A DNA stretch of 9,428 nucleotides from Deltaproteobacteria bacterium RBG_16_44_11 (lineage in GTDB: Bacteria; Desulfobacterota; Syntrophia; Syntrophales; Smithellaceae). Position 1 is the first letter of the stretch. Each line of letters begins with the position of its first letter. This document shows positions 1 through 4,934 of the stretch, one piece after another. The position numbers and the translations under genes were made by a program. The stretch lies in NCBI GenBank assembly GCA_001797845.1, contig MGQN01000017.1, positions 13,874 through 23,301 of the forward strand, in the 5' to 3' direction. Under the pieces are notes generated by a model. The model was not told the DNA's origin, searched no databases, and saw only the letters and a list, made by a program, of their open reading frames with translations.

Positions 1-807
1 CTGCCCCAGCCACGCCGGATATCCTTTTTCGTGGGCAAATTCCGGCATGAGGAAGAACAGCCCGCTCATCACGCCCTGCGAGATCGCCAGGATCAGGAAC
101 AACACGAGAATCTGACCCGCCACCGGGCGAAGAGAACGAAGTGACGCAAAGACGGATATTTTCTTCGCGTGCAAAACCTCCGCCGGCCTGCACCATACCC
201 AGACGAACACCCAAAGAATTGCCGCCGGGATGAGCAGGATTTCGGTGTGATGGCCAAAGTTGTTGTAAGCGGTACGAAAGGTAATCTGGCTAAGACCGAA
301 ACCGATACTGCCGACGGCGATAAATAGGGCCAGGAACATGGAGCCGCGCCGCGCAGAAAAACTGCCGGCAAGCCCGGCGCCCGCGGGGTGGAACATATCC
401 TGCCCGAGCCGGCCTGCCGCAAGGATAACAAACACGATAAGGTAAAAACCGCTCAATCCAAAGAGCGGCGGCAAAAGGCGATCCAATATCTCCCGCTGAT
501 CAGCAAGCGGTCCGAGGAACATGGCAAACGAAGTCAGGAACGCGCCCAGCAGAATGACTCTTCTCGGCCCGAAGCGGTCGGCAATCGAACCAAACAACGG
601 CTGAAGCGCTGTTCCGCTCATGGCGATGACTGTAGCAATCCATCCGGCTTTGGCTACATCCAGACCGGCAAGTGTTTTGTAGACCGGCCAGACACTCATA
701 CCCATGAAGTCAGTCATAATATGCGCTATCACGATGGCGAGAAATGTAGCAACCGATTGGCGTGTTGCCTTGGCCGCCGAAGTTTGATTTTGTTTGATGT
801 TGTCCAT
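1..807 (-). CDS. MFS transporter, Fsr (fosmidomycin resistance)-like, N-terminal part
   Basis: An open frame of 269 codons runs from ATG at 807 to the left edge with no stop, so the C-terminal half lies outside the window. The translation begins MDNIKQNQTSAAKATRQS and is then strongly hydrophobic, with about seven or more membrane helices. The loop G-S-I-A-D-R-F-G-P-R-R (about residues 72-82) is the major facilitator motif A, G-x3-D-R-x-G-R-R. The early I-A-H-I-M-T-D-F segment and the later G-R-L-G-Q-D-M-F-H-P-A-G segment match the Fsr subgroup, whose members have H-x2-N/T-D near helix 1 and an F-H-P motif in helix 4. It would be an inner-membrane, proton-driven efflux carrier of small molecules; the substrate cannot be read from the sequence. 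A weak GAGTAAG ribosome site precedes the ATG. Plus-strand frames across this stretch are shadows. The MFS call is firm and the Fsr-like label is probable. Confidence 0.88.
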   Translation of the reverse strand, partial: MDNIKQNQTSAAKATRQSVATFLAIVIAHIMTDFMGMSVWPVYKTLAGLDVAKAGWIATVIAMSGTALQPLFGSIADRFGPRRVILLGAFLTSFAMFLGPLADQREILDRLLPPLFGLSGFYLIVFVILAAGRLGQDMFHPAGAGLAGSFSARRGSMFLALFIAVGSIGFGLSQITFRTAYNNFGHHTEILLIPAAILWVFVWVWCRPAEVLHAKKISVFASLRSLRPVAGQILVLFLILAISQGVMSGLFFLMPEFAHEKGYPAWLGQ

Positions 808-850
808 ATACTTACTCAATTATTAATCTGGTAAATAAATATTGAATTTT

Positions 851-970
851 GTCATTCCGGACTTGATCCGGAATCCAGTAATATTAATTATAACCGGTTC
901 CCGGCTTTCGCCGGGACGACGTCTGGATACCGGCCTGCGTAACCTGAAGGTCATCTTCGACCGGTATGAC
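851..970. repeat. Dispersed intergenic hairpin repeat, copy A
   Basis: This is non-coding DNA made of nested inverted repeats. ATTCCGGA / TCCGGAAT (854-861 and 867-874) form a perfect 8-bp stem around CTTGA. CCCGGC-TTTC-GCCGGG occupies 900-915. A CTGGATACCGGCC...CGACCGGTATGAC segment follows, with TAACCTGAAGGTCAT (940-954) between its arms. Related hairpins occur at 2611-2716, 3042-3085 and 8354-8485. These are typical small mosaic intergenic repeats and no coding capacity is evident. Confidence 0.7.
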
Positions 971-984
971 AATAAATAATAGAA

Positions 985-1013
985 AACCCGCCAGGGCTAA
1001 CCATGGCGGGGTT
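985..1013 (-). terminator. Rho-independent terminator, minus strand
   Basis: Read on the minus strand, AACCCCGCCA pairs with TGGCGGGTT (one bulged G) around a 10-nt loop and is followed by TTCTATTATT. On the plus strand the hairpin is followed by TTAAAAG, so it acts for minus-strand transcription. The nearest upstream unit is the short promoter and ORF at 1042-1198. It could also end read-through from the MNT gene. Confidence 0.55.
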
Positions 1014-1041
1014 AAAAGTTGCGATTTGGATTGTCCAGTTG

Positions 1042-1137
1042 TTATTGTTTCCCTCCGAGCGCACTTACCCCGCCGCAGACCGGCTTCCATGCCGTCGCTT
1101 TTGTCATCTTATTTACGAAATGGATGAATACGCTCAT
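1042..1137 (-). CDS. Possible 31-residue peptide or small RNA unit
   Basis: A minus-strand ATG at 1137 opens 31 codons (MSVFIHFVNKMTK..., ending GGVSALGGKQ) to TAA at 1042. It lies between a TTGACA promoter (1170-1198) and a terminator (985-1013), so a transcript of roughly 180 nt is predicted. An AAAGGA sequence lies about 15 nt upstream of the ATG, farther than ideal, so translation is uncertain. The peptide has a single cysteine and a glycine-rich tail and I recognise no family. The same unit could equally be a small RNA whose function is not the peptide. The promoter-ORF-terminator order is visible; function is unknown. Confidence 0.35.
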   Translation of the reverse strand: MSVFIHFVNKMTKATAWKPVCGGVSALGGKQ

Positions 1138-1169
1138 GTGATTTCTTTCTTTTCCTTTAAATTTTGCTA

Positions 1170-1198
1170 CAAATACAAAACAAAATGAGAAGTGTCAA
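1170..1198 (-). promoter_or_regulatory. Sigma-70-like promoter, minus strand
   Basis: A perfect TTGACA at 1193-1198 is followed 17 nt later by TATTTG (1170-1175). Transcription would start near 1163 and run leftwards through the 31-codon ORF to the terminator at 985-1013. The -35 is perfect; the -10 matches at only three of six bases. Confidence 0.4.
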
Positions 1199-1226
1199 TC
1201 TTTTTTTGAATAATCAGATATGTCCT

Positions 1227-1325
1227 CTATCTCATATCCCGAAATTTGGCTTCGATGGCGCTGATATCATCAATACGGATCAGGGCATCATAAAAATCTC
1301 TGCCGCCGGCGAGTTTTTCCAGATG
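1227..1325 (-). pseudogene. C-terminal fragment of a second copy of the exported Sm-like gene
   Basis: Positions 1241-1325 match 2243-2327, the 3' end of the Sm-like gene, at 81 of 85 bases. On the minus strand the fragment reads HLEKLAGGRDFYDALIRIDD and continues ISAIEAKFRDMR to a TAG at 1227. Similarity stops abruptly after CCAGATG at 1325, exactly where the intact gene continues upstream, so signal peptide and most of the fold are missing. An in-frame TAA lies a few codons upstream and there is no convincing ribosome site. All four differences (1269, 1272, 1299, 1317) fall at third codon positions and are synonymous. This suggests that the source was a functional paralogue before it was truncated. 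Confidence 0.8.
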
Positions 1326-1404
1326 GGGGTAATTCCAAGGACATAACACTTAATTCACCTTTTTGTTTTTTTCTTAGGTACGGGCTTTGCCCGACGAACT
1401 CAAC

Positions 1405-1725
1405 TTAAACAATCCTTATCCCCGTTTCCAAAATTTCTTTGACGAAGTAATCGCTGTCGTTGAAGTCTTCCGGGCGGAACGGCATCGGGGAAATATCGCT
1501 GTTGACCTGCAATGTAATTTTACGGATTTTGTTTCTGTCTTCAAATCTGTTTCCTGCAAAATCGTTCGAAACAATTGCCAGATCAATATCGCTCCACTCG
1601 TCATATTTTCCGCTGGCATAGGAACCGAATAAAATCGCCTGCTGGACATGAATGCCAATATTTTCCAATTGTTCAATATAGGATTTGACGGTTTTTTCTA
1701 TTTTTCGATCTGCTTTTTGAGCCAC
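1405..1725 (-). CDS. MNT-type nucleotidyltransferase (HEPN/MNT pair)
   Basis: This is a 106-residue protein with the minimal nucleotidyltransferase fold. A-I-L-F-G-S-Y-A-S-G-K-Y-D-E-W-S-D-I-D-L holds the G-S-x10-D-x-D signature, with the two metal-binding aspartates in SDIDL. A later D in Q-V-N-S-D-I-S could be the third carboxylate. The start chosen is GTG at 1725 because AAAGGAGA sits 8 nt upstream; a longer frame to 1779 would bury itself in the HEPN gene. With this start the two genes overlap by 28 bp, which implies translational coupling. Proteins of this family (PF01909-like, MntA) pair with HEPN proteins, and in characterised HEPN/MNT toxin-antitoxin systems the MNT partner adenylylates and silences the HEPN RNase. 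Here the HEPN partner is frameshifted, so the MNT may be an orphan. Family call is strong; toxin-antitoxin role is inferred. Confidence 0.88.
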   Translation of the reverse strand: MAQKADRKIEKTVKSYIEQLENIGIHVQQAILFGSYASGKYDEWSDIDLAIVSNDFAGNRFEDRNKIRKITLQVNSDISPMPFRPEDFNDSDYFVKEILETGIRIV

Positions 1726-2083
1726 GGGCGCATCTCCTTTATCCTTCTTAAGTAATCCGTTGCAAATTCTCTGTTGCATTTACGGACAAACTGATTCTTC
1801 TCGTCGGGATATCTGCCCTCCATGTTGAAATCAGAAACCTCGCTTAGAAAAACCAATTGTTCATCACTCAGATTCAGGCTTGTTGATTTGGCAAGTTTCA
1901 CCAGATCGTGAATTCTAGGCGCGATTTTTTGATGTTCTCTGACATAAATCGCCTTTAATATTTTTCCAAAACAAGATGCCCGATGAATAAGCACCAGGTG
2001 TAATGCCCCTTTTCCAGCATGCTTTCTGCTACCGGCAAATCATTGTCTGATTGTGTAAGCAAATATTCGACCTGTTTTTTCAT
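1698..2083 (-). pseudogene. HEPN-domain protein, broken by a one-base frameshift
   Basis: The frame from ATG at 2083 (MKKQVEYLLTQSDNDLPVAE...) with an AAGGG ribosome site reads 42 codons and hits TAA at 1955-1957. The continuation, K-I-L-K-A-I-Y-V-R-E-H onward to 1698, lies in the next frame. Adding one A to the five-A run at 1961-1965 joins them into a 128-residue HEPN protein (PF05168-like) with H-L-V-L-E-K-I-L-K-A-I-Y, A-P-R-I-H-D-L and E-G-R-Y-P-D, all familiar in this family. A canonical R-x4-6-H catalytic motif is not obvious, so RNase activity is doubtful even when intact. It precedes and overlaps the MNT gene. Explanations are true inactivation, phase variation at the A-run, ribosomal slippage, or a sequencing or assembly error. 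The downstream part alone, from a GTG at 1994, would lack the first helices. Confidence 0.82.
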
Positions 2084-2114
2084 GACATCCCTTAGAAAAA
2101 ATTATTGTGTCTTT

Positions 2115-2142
2115 TTAATAACATAGCCGAAATATTTGTCAA
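2115..2142 (-). promoter_or_regulatory. Promoter of the HEPN/MNT pair
   Basis: TTGACA (2137-2142) and TATTAA (2115-2120) are separated by 16 nt on the minus strand, about 30 nt upstream of the HEPN ATG at 2083. The -35 is perfect and the -10 is a partial match. Confidence 0.45.
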
Positions 2143-2174
2143 GGGAATTGTTAGACAATCCGCTGTCCAAAAGG

Positions 2175-2220
2175 TAATTAGGGTCAGGCCTTGAAATATC
2201 TGCCTTTGCACCTGACCCCT
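2175..2220. repeat. REP-like palindrome (GGGTCAGG...CCTGACCC)
   Basis: GGGTCAGG (2181-2188) and CCTGACCC (2211-2218) form a perfect 8-bp stem around 22 nt, embedded in AATTAGGGTCAGGCCTTGAA. Elements of this form are common next to genes in deltaproteobacteria and resemble the REP palindromes mobilised by IS200-like RAYT transposases. No transposase gene is present here. It lies just downstream of the Sm-like gene, so it could also stabilise the mRNA 3' end. Confidence 0.6.
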
Positions 2221-2228
2221 GTTTTTAT

Positions 2229-2573
2229 TTATCTCTCACCCCGAAATTTGGCTTCGATGGCGCTGATATCGTCGATACGGATCAGGGCATCATAAAAATC
2301 CCTGCCGCCGGCGAGTTTCTCCAGATGAACAGCTTGATCCCCTACAGCTTTGACATATCCCTGAAATGTTTTCCCCGAGCGCAGATGAATCAGGACATCC
2401 TTACCTATATAGGCTTTCAAATTTTCCATGATAGAATAGGAAACTTCAAATTTCGCGCCCTGCACAGTGCCAGCCGATTTTTTTTGCGCTATCGCCGGAG
2501 AAATAATAAAAATTGCCGTAAATAAAAACACTGCCAGTACCGCCGCTGATACAATATTGATTGCTTTTTTCAT
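2229..2573 (-). CDS. Exported small protein with Sm/LSm-like fold
   Basis: This is a 114-residue protein. Residues 1-30 are a signal peptide or membrane anchor (MKK, a long hydrophobic stretch, then S-P-A-I-A-Q). Residues 48-113 look like one Sm-type beta barrel: L-K-A-Y-I-G-K-D-V-L-I-H-L-R-S-G-K-T-F-Q-G-Y-V-K-A-V resembles an Sm1 motif, and D-A-L-I-R-I-D-D-I-S-A-I-E resembles an Sm2 motif. Sm proteins (Hfq, LSm) usually bind RNA in the cytoplasm, so an exported version is unlikely to do that; the barrel may be a structural or protein-binding module. ATG 2573 is chosen because AGGAG lies 6 nt upstream; an ATG two codons earlier touches the ribosome site. A truncated second copy of its 3' end lies at 1227-1325. 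The fold is a pattern-based inference; no function can be assigned. Confidence 0.75.
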   Translation of the reverse strand: MKKAINIVSAAVLAVFLFTAIFIISPAIAQKKSAGTVQGAKFEVSYSIMENLKAYIGKDVLIHLRSGKTFQGYVKAVGDQAVHLEKLAGGRDFYDALIRIDDISAIEAKFRGER

Positions 2574-2610
2574 ATTCATCTCCTTTTGGTTTTTGTTCGT
2601 TTCTATCGCT

Positions 2611-2716
2611 GGACACCGGCCTACGCCGGTGTGACAAAGGAGGACGGGAATGACGGAAGTGGGCTGGATTCCACCGGTCACCCGGCATTCGCCGGGCTGC
2701 GCCACCTGCGTCGAGC
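2611..2716. repeat. Dispersed intergenic hairpin repeat, copy B
   Basis: ACACCGGC-CTAC-GCCGGTGT (2613-2632) is a perfect 8-bp hairpin, followed by GGGAATGACGGAAGTG, GGGCTGGATTCC, and CCCGGC-ATTC-GCCGGG (2681-2696). The order and motifs are shared with copies at 851-970 and 8354-8485. It fills the gap between the Sm-like gene and the zinc-ribbon gene; frames reading through it are not genes. Confidence 0.7.
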
Positions 2717-2761
2717 CCCAAGCATAAGACAAGATGAATTCGACGCATGTGTGCTTGCCTA

Positions 2762-2953
2762 TCAAGCCTCATGGGCCTTTTTCCCATAAACTCTTTCATA
2801 CGCCGCGCAGTATGGGCAGAAGCCATTCTCGATATTCTTGACAAACCAATAAGCGATCCCACGCTGTTTCTTCCTGGCGTGTGAGCATACCGGGCACGTG
2901 ACGCAATGCTCAGCCATTTGCTTATCTTTTTTAGTATCGAAATTTATTTTCAT
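2762..2953 (-). CDS. Small zinc-ribbon-like protein
   Basis: This is a 63-residue basic protein with two C-P-x-C knuckles: C17-V-T-C20-P-V-C23 and F-C46-P-Y-C49. The spacing of 22 residues between the knuckles suits a single zinc ribbon coordinated by C20, C23, C46 and C49, leaving C17 spare. The start ATG at 2953 has AGGGG 7 nt upstream; the internal methionine at residue 13 has no ribosome site. No enzymatic domain is present. Such short ribbons can be nucleic-acid-binding or protein-interaction modules. It is separated from the Sm-like gene by 188 bp of repeat, so co-transcription is uncertain. The specific function is unknown. Confidence 0.75.
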   Translation of the reverse strand: MKINFDTKKDKQMAEHCVTCPVCSHARKKQRGIAYWFVKNIENGFCPYCAAYERVYGKKAHEA

Positions 2954-3041
2954 ATAAGAACCCCTATATGGATTTTCTCATAAATTACTCTCTAAATAGA
3001 CAACTGTAATTTTAGATGCTCACTCATATCATGTTTTCTGG

Positions 3042-3085
3042 ATTCCCCGGTCAAGTAACCTGAAGGTCATCCATGACCGGGGAAT
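3042..3085. repeat. Dispersed hairpin repeat, copy C, with the ACCTGAAGGT motif in its loop
   Basis: ATTCCCCGGTCA (3042-3053) and TGACCGGGGAAT (3074-3085) form a perfect 12-bp stem. The 20-nt loop contains TAACCTGAAGGTCAT (3056-3070), a sequence also found at 940-954 and, inverted, around 8440-8452. The hairpin is preceded by TTCTGG, matching the CTGGATTCC edge of the other copies. Confidence 0.7.
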
Positions 3086-3095
3086 AACAAATTGT

Positions 3096-3224
3096 TTATT
3101 TAAGCTTTTCCAGCATCTTGCCCATCATTTTAAAAACGCTGTGCTTAAATATACTCGCAATATTTCTAATTTCAATTGGTTTTTGTGGAAAATGAGGGAT
3201 AGTGGGGTCGTTGAAAAACCCCAT
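3096..3224 (-). pseudogene. Collapsed second copy of the SnoaL/NTF2-like gene
   Basis: The minus strand reads F-K-M-M-G-K-M-L-E-K-L-K before TAA at 3096, close to the end of the intact neighbour (H-K-M-M-G-E-M-L-E-K-I-K). At nucleotide level 25 of 27 bases are shared around 3106-3132 and 3901-3928. Immediately to the right, 3141-3163 resembles the region upstream of the intact gene's start (4314-4336), sharing AAATATACTCG and AATAT. The copy therefore seems to have both ends but almost no middle. A 42-codon frame with an ATG at 3224 spans the remnant but has no clear ribosome site or family signature. I read it as a fossil. Confidence 0.5.
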
Positions 3225-3355
3225 GTTTGGTGGCTATTCAAATACCCTAATCACCTAAAGGTGACGCGAGGGCACGCGAATGTTCAGATGTAAGGCGCGA
3301 TCTCAATATTTTAATTTCTGATGTCTGACTCCATATACCTTTGACGGCAATGGAG
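3225..3355. other. Intergenic stretch with ACCT-AA-AGGT hairpin
   Basis: No gene is visible here. TCACCTAAAGGTGA (3251-3264) is a 6-bp palindromic hairpin whose flanks (CTAA before, CGCG after) match those of the ACCTGAAGGT motif at 8436-8455, so it looks like a diverged member of the same motif. ACTCCAT / ATGGAGT (3328-3334 and 3350-3356) could form a weak hairpin just after the stop of the next gene, but it has no T-run. Confidence 0.4.
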
Positions 3356-3721
3356 TTACTTATTTTTGTCTTTTTTCTCGATAGACTCTTCCCTAAAGAC
3401 TACCAGCTTCTGATCACCCAAAGTAAATGCGTCATCTATCCTGCCCTTTACAATAGCGCTGGATCTCACTTCGGGCAACGACTTTCTGGTGATCACTATT
3501 ACGTCTCCTGACTTGTCCTTGAGCTTGTAGAACTTGAGAGCGCCGAAAAATGATGTCCGGTCTGTAACCTCTCCTTTAATGGCAAGCTCTTTCCCTGTGT
3601 AGTCACCCGGATTATTAACGATCTTTTGAATACTGGTCGTATGGACCTGGCTGAAATAATACCATACCCCTGCTCCTATCACGATGATGATCGAAACCGC
3701 GATGATAATTTTTTTTAACAT
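3356..3721 (-). CDS. Membrane-anchored OB-fold-like protein
   Basis: This is a 121-residue protein. One N-terminal membrane helix spans about residues 4-23 (K-K followed by I-I-I-A-V-S-I-I-I-V-I-G-A-G-V-W-Y-Y), placing the rest in the periplasm. The soluble part, residues 30-115, has the beta-strand pattern of an OB barrel: S-I-Q-K-I-V-N-N-P-G-D-Y-T-G-K-E-L-A-I-K-G-E-V, then F-Y-K-L-K-D-K-S-G-D-V-I-V-I-T, then S-S-A-I-V-K-G-R-I. The sequence ends in a charged lysine-rich tail. There are no cysteines and no haem-binding histidine motif, so it is not CcmE. GAGGAGGAAT precedes the ATG at 3721. A promoter candidate lies at 3796-3823, so it may be transcribed alone. The family is recognisable only at fold level; the ligand is unknown. 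Confidence 0.72.
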   Translation of the reverse strand: MLKKIIIAVSIIIVIGAGVWYYFSQVHTTSIQKIVNNPGDYTGKELAIKGEVTDRTSFFGALKFYKLKDKSGDVIVITRKSLPEVRSSAIVKGRIDDAFTLGDQKLVVFREESIEKKDKNK

Positions 3722-3795
3722 ATTCCTCCTCGCTTACCTGTTGTCTTTTGGCCGCATCTTCCAGCACGCTCACCAATTCCGGTAGTCGTTCGCTG

Positions 3796-3823
3796 ATACT
3801 ATCACGTTATCTCCCTTTGTCAA
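3796..3823 (-). promoter_or_regulatory. Promoter candidate for the OB-fold gene
   Basis: TTGACA (3818-3823) and TAGTAT (3796-3801) are spaced by 16 nt on the minus strand. The predicted leader to the ATG at 3721 is about 70 nt. The -35 is perfect and the -10 matches four of six bases. Confidence 0.4.
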
Positions 3824-3892
3824 CAACCGCCTGGAAGCTATACCGTTGCAGTGCCCAGAACCCGGGAACCCCTGAGGTGTCCCCAACATTCA

Positions 3893-4282
3893 TTACTTGA
3901 TCTTTTCCAGCATTTCGCCCATCATTTTGTGAACCAGGTTAATGGCTTTTAGCGGGCGAATCATTACCTTGAAGTCGGTAATTCTCCCGTCCGCGCCCCA
4001 AGTGATCATGTCCACACCATTAATAGTGATTCCTTCGATCACCGTAGAAAACTCCAAAACCGCATTGTTGCCGGAAATGACTTCTCGAAGATATTTAAAG
4101 GTGCCATTGTTGAGAACATGCATTGCCGCGGTAAGGTAAAGTGTGGTTATCGGCTTTCCCTCCTGCGGCGTATGCACCACCGGGGAATGGAAGACAACAT
4201 TATCCGCAAGAATATTGTCCAAACCGTCTGCATCCCTCGCTTCAACTAGTTTGTGCCAAGACTCTATAGTGTTCTTAATCAT
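3893..4282 (-). CDS. NTF2/SnoaL-like family protein
   Basis: This is a 129-residue cytoplasmic protein with the cone-shaped NTF2-like pattern: an N-terminal helix (I-E-S-W-H-K-L-V-E-A-R-D-A-D-G-L), the strand motif I-L-A-D-N-V-V-F-H-S-P-V-V, and a sheet with L-E-F-S-T-V-I-E-G and G-V-D-M-I-T-W-G-A-D-G-R-I-T-D-F-K-V-M-I-R-P. The last segment is characteristic of SnoaL-like members. Some such proteins are small isomerases or hydrolases and others only bind ligands, so no reaction can be assigned. The start ATG at 4282 has AAAAGGG 6 nt upstream. A longer frame to 4432 reads into non-coding repeat and is rejected. The C-terminal M-M-G-E-M-L-E-K-I-K tail recurs in a degenerate copy at 3096-3224. 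Confidence 0.82.
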   Translation of the reverse strand: MIKNTIESWHKLVEARDADGLDNILADNVVFHSPVVHTPQEGKPITTLYLTAAMHVLNNGTFKYLREVISGNNAVLEFSTVIEGITINGVDMITWGADGRITDFKVMIRPLKAINLVHKMMGEMLEKIK

Positions 4283-4360
4283 ATCAAACCCTTTTAATTC
4301 ATTTAGAAACCATGTGACAAAATATACTCGGAATATCAACCGGACGCAATTAGTTTTAAA

Positions 4361-4407
4361 GGCTGAAGGTGAAGTCCGAAGGCCAAAAACTGAAGGAATG
4401 ACAGCAA
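4361..4407. repeat. Degenerate dispersed repeat, copy D
   Basis: GGCTGAAGGTGAAGTCCGAA is followed by ACTGAAGGAATGACAGCAA (4389-4407), the latter identical over 19 bases to 8401-8419 in copy E. It lies in the leader region of the SnoaL-like gene. Confidence 0.55.
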
Positions 4408-4456
4408 AATAACTAATAAAATTTGGCATCAAATCACATAAAAAATTCTTGACATA

Positions 4457-4594
4457 TTATTTTAAATATGAATACGCAAATGCCACGGTTTTTTCAGCCG
4501 AATAAGCAAATGCATTTGGAATATAGACTTTCGCTAGCAACGATTCTTCTAAAAACTGCTCTAATGAACCGCGAACTGATAATGGTAAACTCAT
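4457..4594 (-). CDS. Possible 45-residue protein or gene remnant
   Basis: A minus-strand ATG at 4594 opens 45 codons to TAA at 4457. The translation begins MSLPLSVRGSLEQFLEESLL and later contains A-F-A-Y-S twice, in N-A-F-A-Y-S-A-E-K and V-A-F-A-Y-S-Y-L-K. The composition looks protein-like: an amphipathic acidic helix and aromatic residues, with no runs of low complexity. The codons are A/T-rich, unlike the lipase module. There is no good ribosome site, only AAAAG directly before the ATG, so it may be the remnant of a larger decayed gene. No family is recognised. Confidence 0.3.
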   Translation of the reverse strand: MSLPLSVRGSLEQFLEESLLAKVYIPNAFAYSAEKTVAFAYSYLK

Positions 4595-4934
4595 AAACTT
4601 TTATATATTGTGACATTTACAGTATTTTGACCAGATTCAGCGGGTAAAGAAAGTACGTTTTTTATGATGCCGTTAAAGCATCGCTAATTAATTGTTCTTT
4701 GAATCTTTGCTTTTGCAGGCTGATACACTGTTCTTATATTCGTAATCCCATGTTATAGATGTGACTGATTCTTATTCAAATTCCTTCTAAATTTCCGCTC
4801 TATATCAAATAAGCTCCTGTTTTATTATTGGTTTTCATTGTTCATCCGGCCAATTGTAACAATTACCCTATACACATCGGGTAAGAGTTATGGTTGGGTG
4901 TTGTCGTAAAACTAAATTATGGAGGGAGGGTTTT
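4595..4934. other. Upstream region of the lipase gene
   Basis: This is about 340 bp of A/T-rich DNA without a credible gene. It contains a promoter candidate at 4713-4740, a small hairpin GATGC-CGTTAAA-GCATC (about 4666-4682), and the strong GGAGGGAGGG ribosome site at 4921-4930. An ATG at 4890 is in frame with the lipase but has no ribosome site. Confidence 0.5.
4713..4740 (+). promoter_or_regulatory. Weak promoter candidate for the lipase
   Basis: TTGCAG (4713-4718), 16 nt, TATATT (4735-4740). The -10 is good and the -35 matches half of the consensus. The leader to the lipase start would be about 190 nt. Confidence 0.28.

Noticed and set aside
93..834. Frames of 112 (minus) and 148 (plus) codons
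   Set aside because: Both are shadows of the MFS transporter frame, which runs from 807 to the left edge and has clear family motifs.
884..1090. 68-codon minus frame MEAGLRRGKC...
   Set aside because: It crosses the terminator at 985-1013 and part of repeat copy A, has no family resemblance, and its start is inside another small ORF.
1381..1393. CGGGC-TTT-GCCCG hairpin near the end of the MNT gene
   Set aside because: The stem has only 5 bp and on the gene's strand it is followed by an A-run, so it does not look like a terminator.
2574..2862. N-terminal extension of the Sm-like protein and an overlapping 138-codon frame
   Set aside because: Both read through repeat copy B; the ATG at 2573 has an AGGAG site and begins a proper signal peptide.
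3722..3805. Helical-looking frame E-R-L-P-E-L-V-S-V-L-E-D-A-A-K upstream of the OB-fold gene
   Set aside because: It has no start codon with a ribosome site and is closed by TAA just upstream; it is most likely a chance open frame in the leader.
4283..4432. 50-residue N-terminal extension of the SnoaL-like protein
   Set aside because: It reads through repeat-like non-coding DNA, while ATG 4282 has a good ribosome site and matches the family start.
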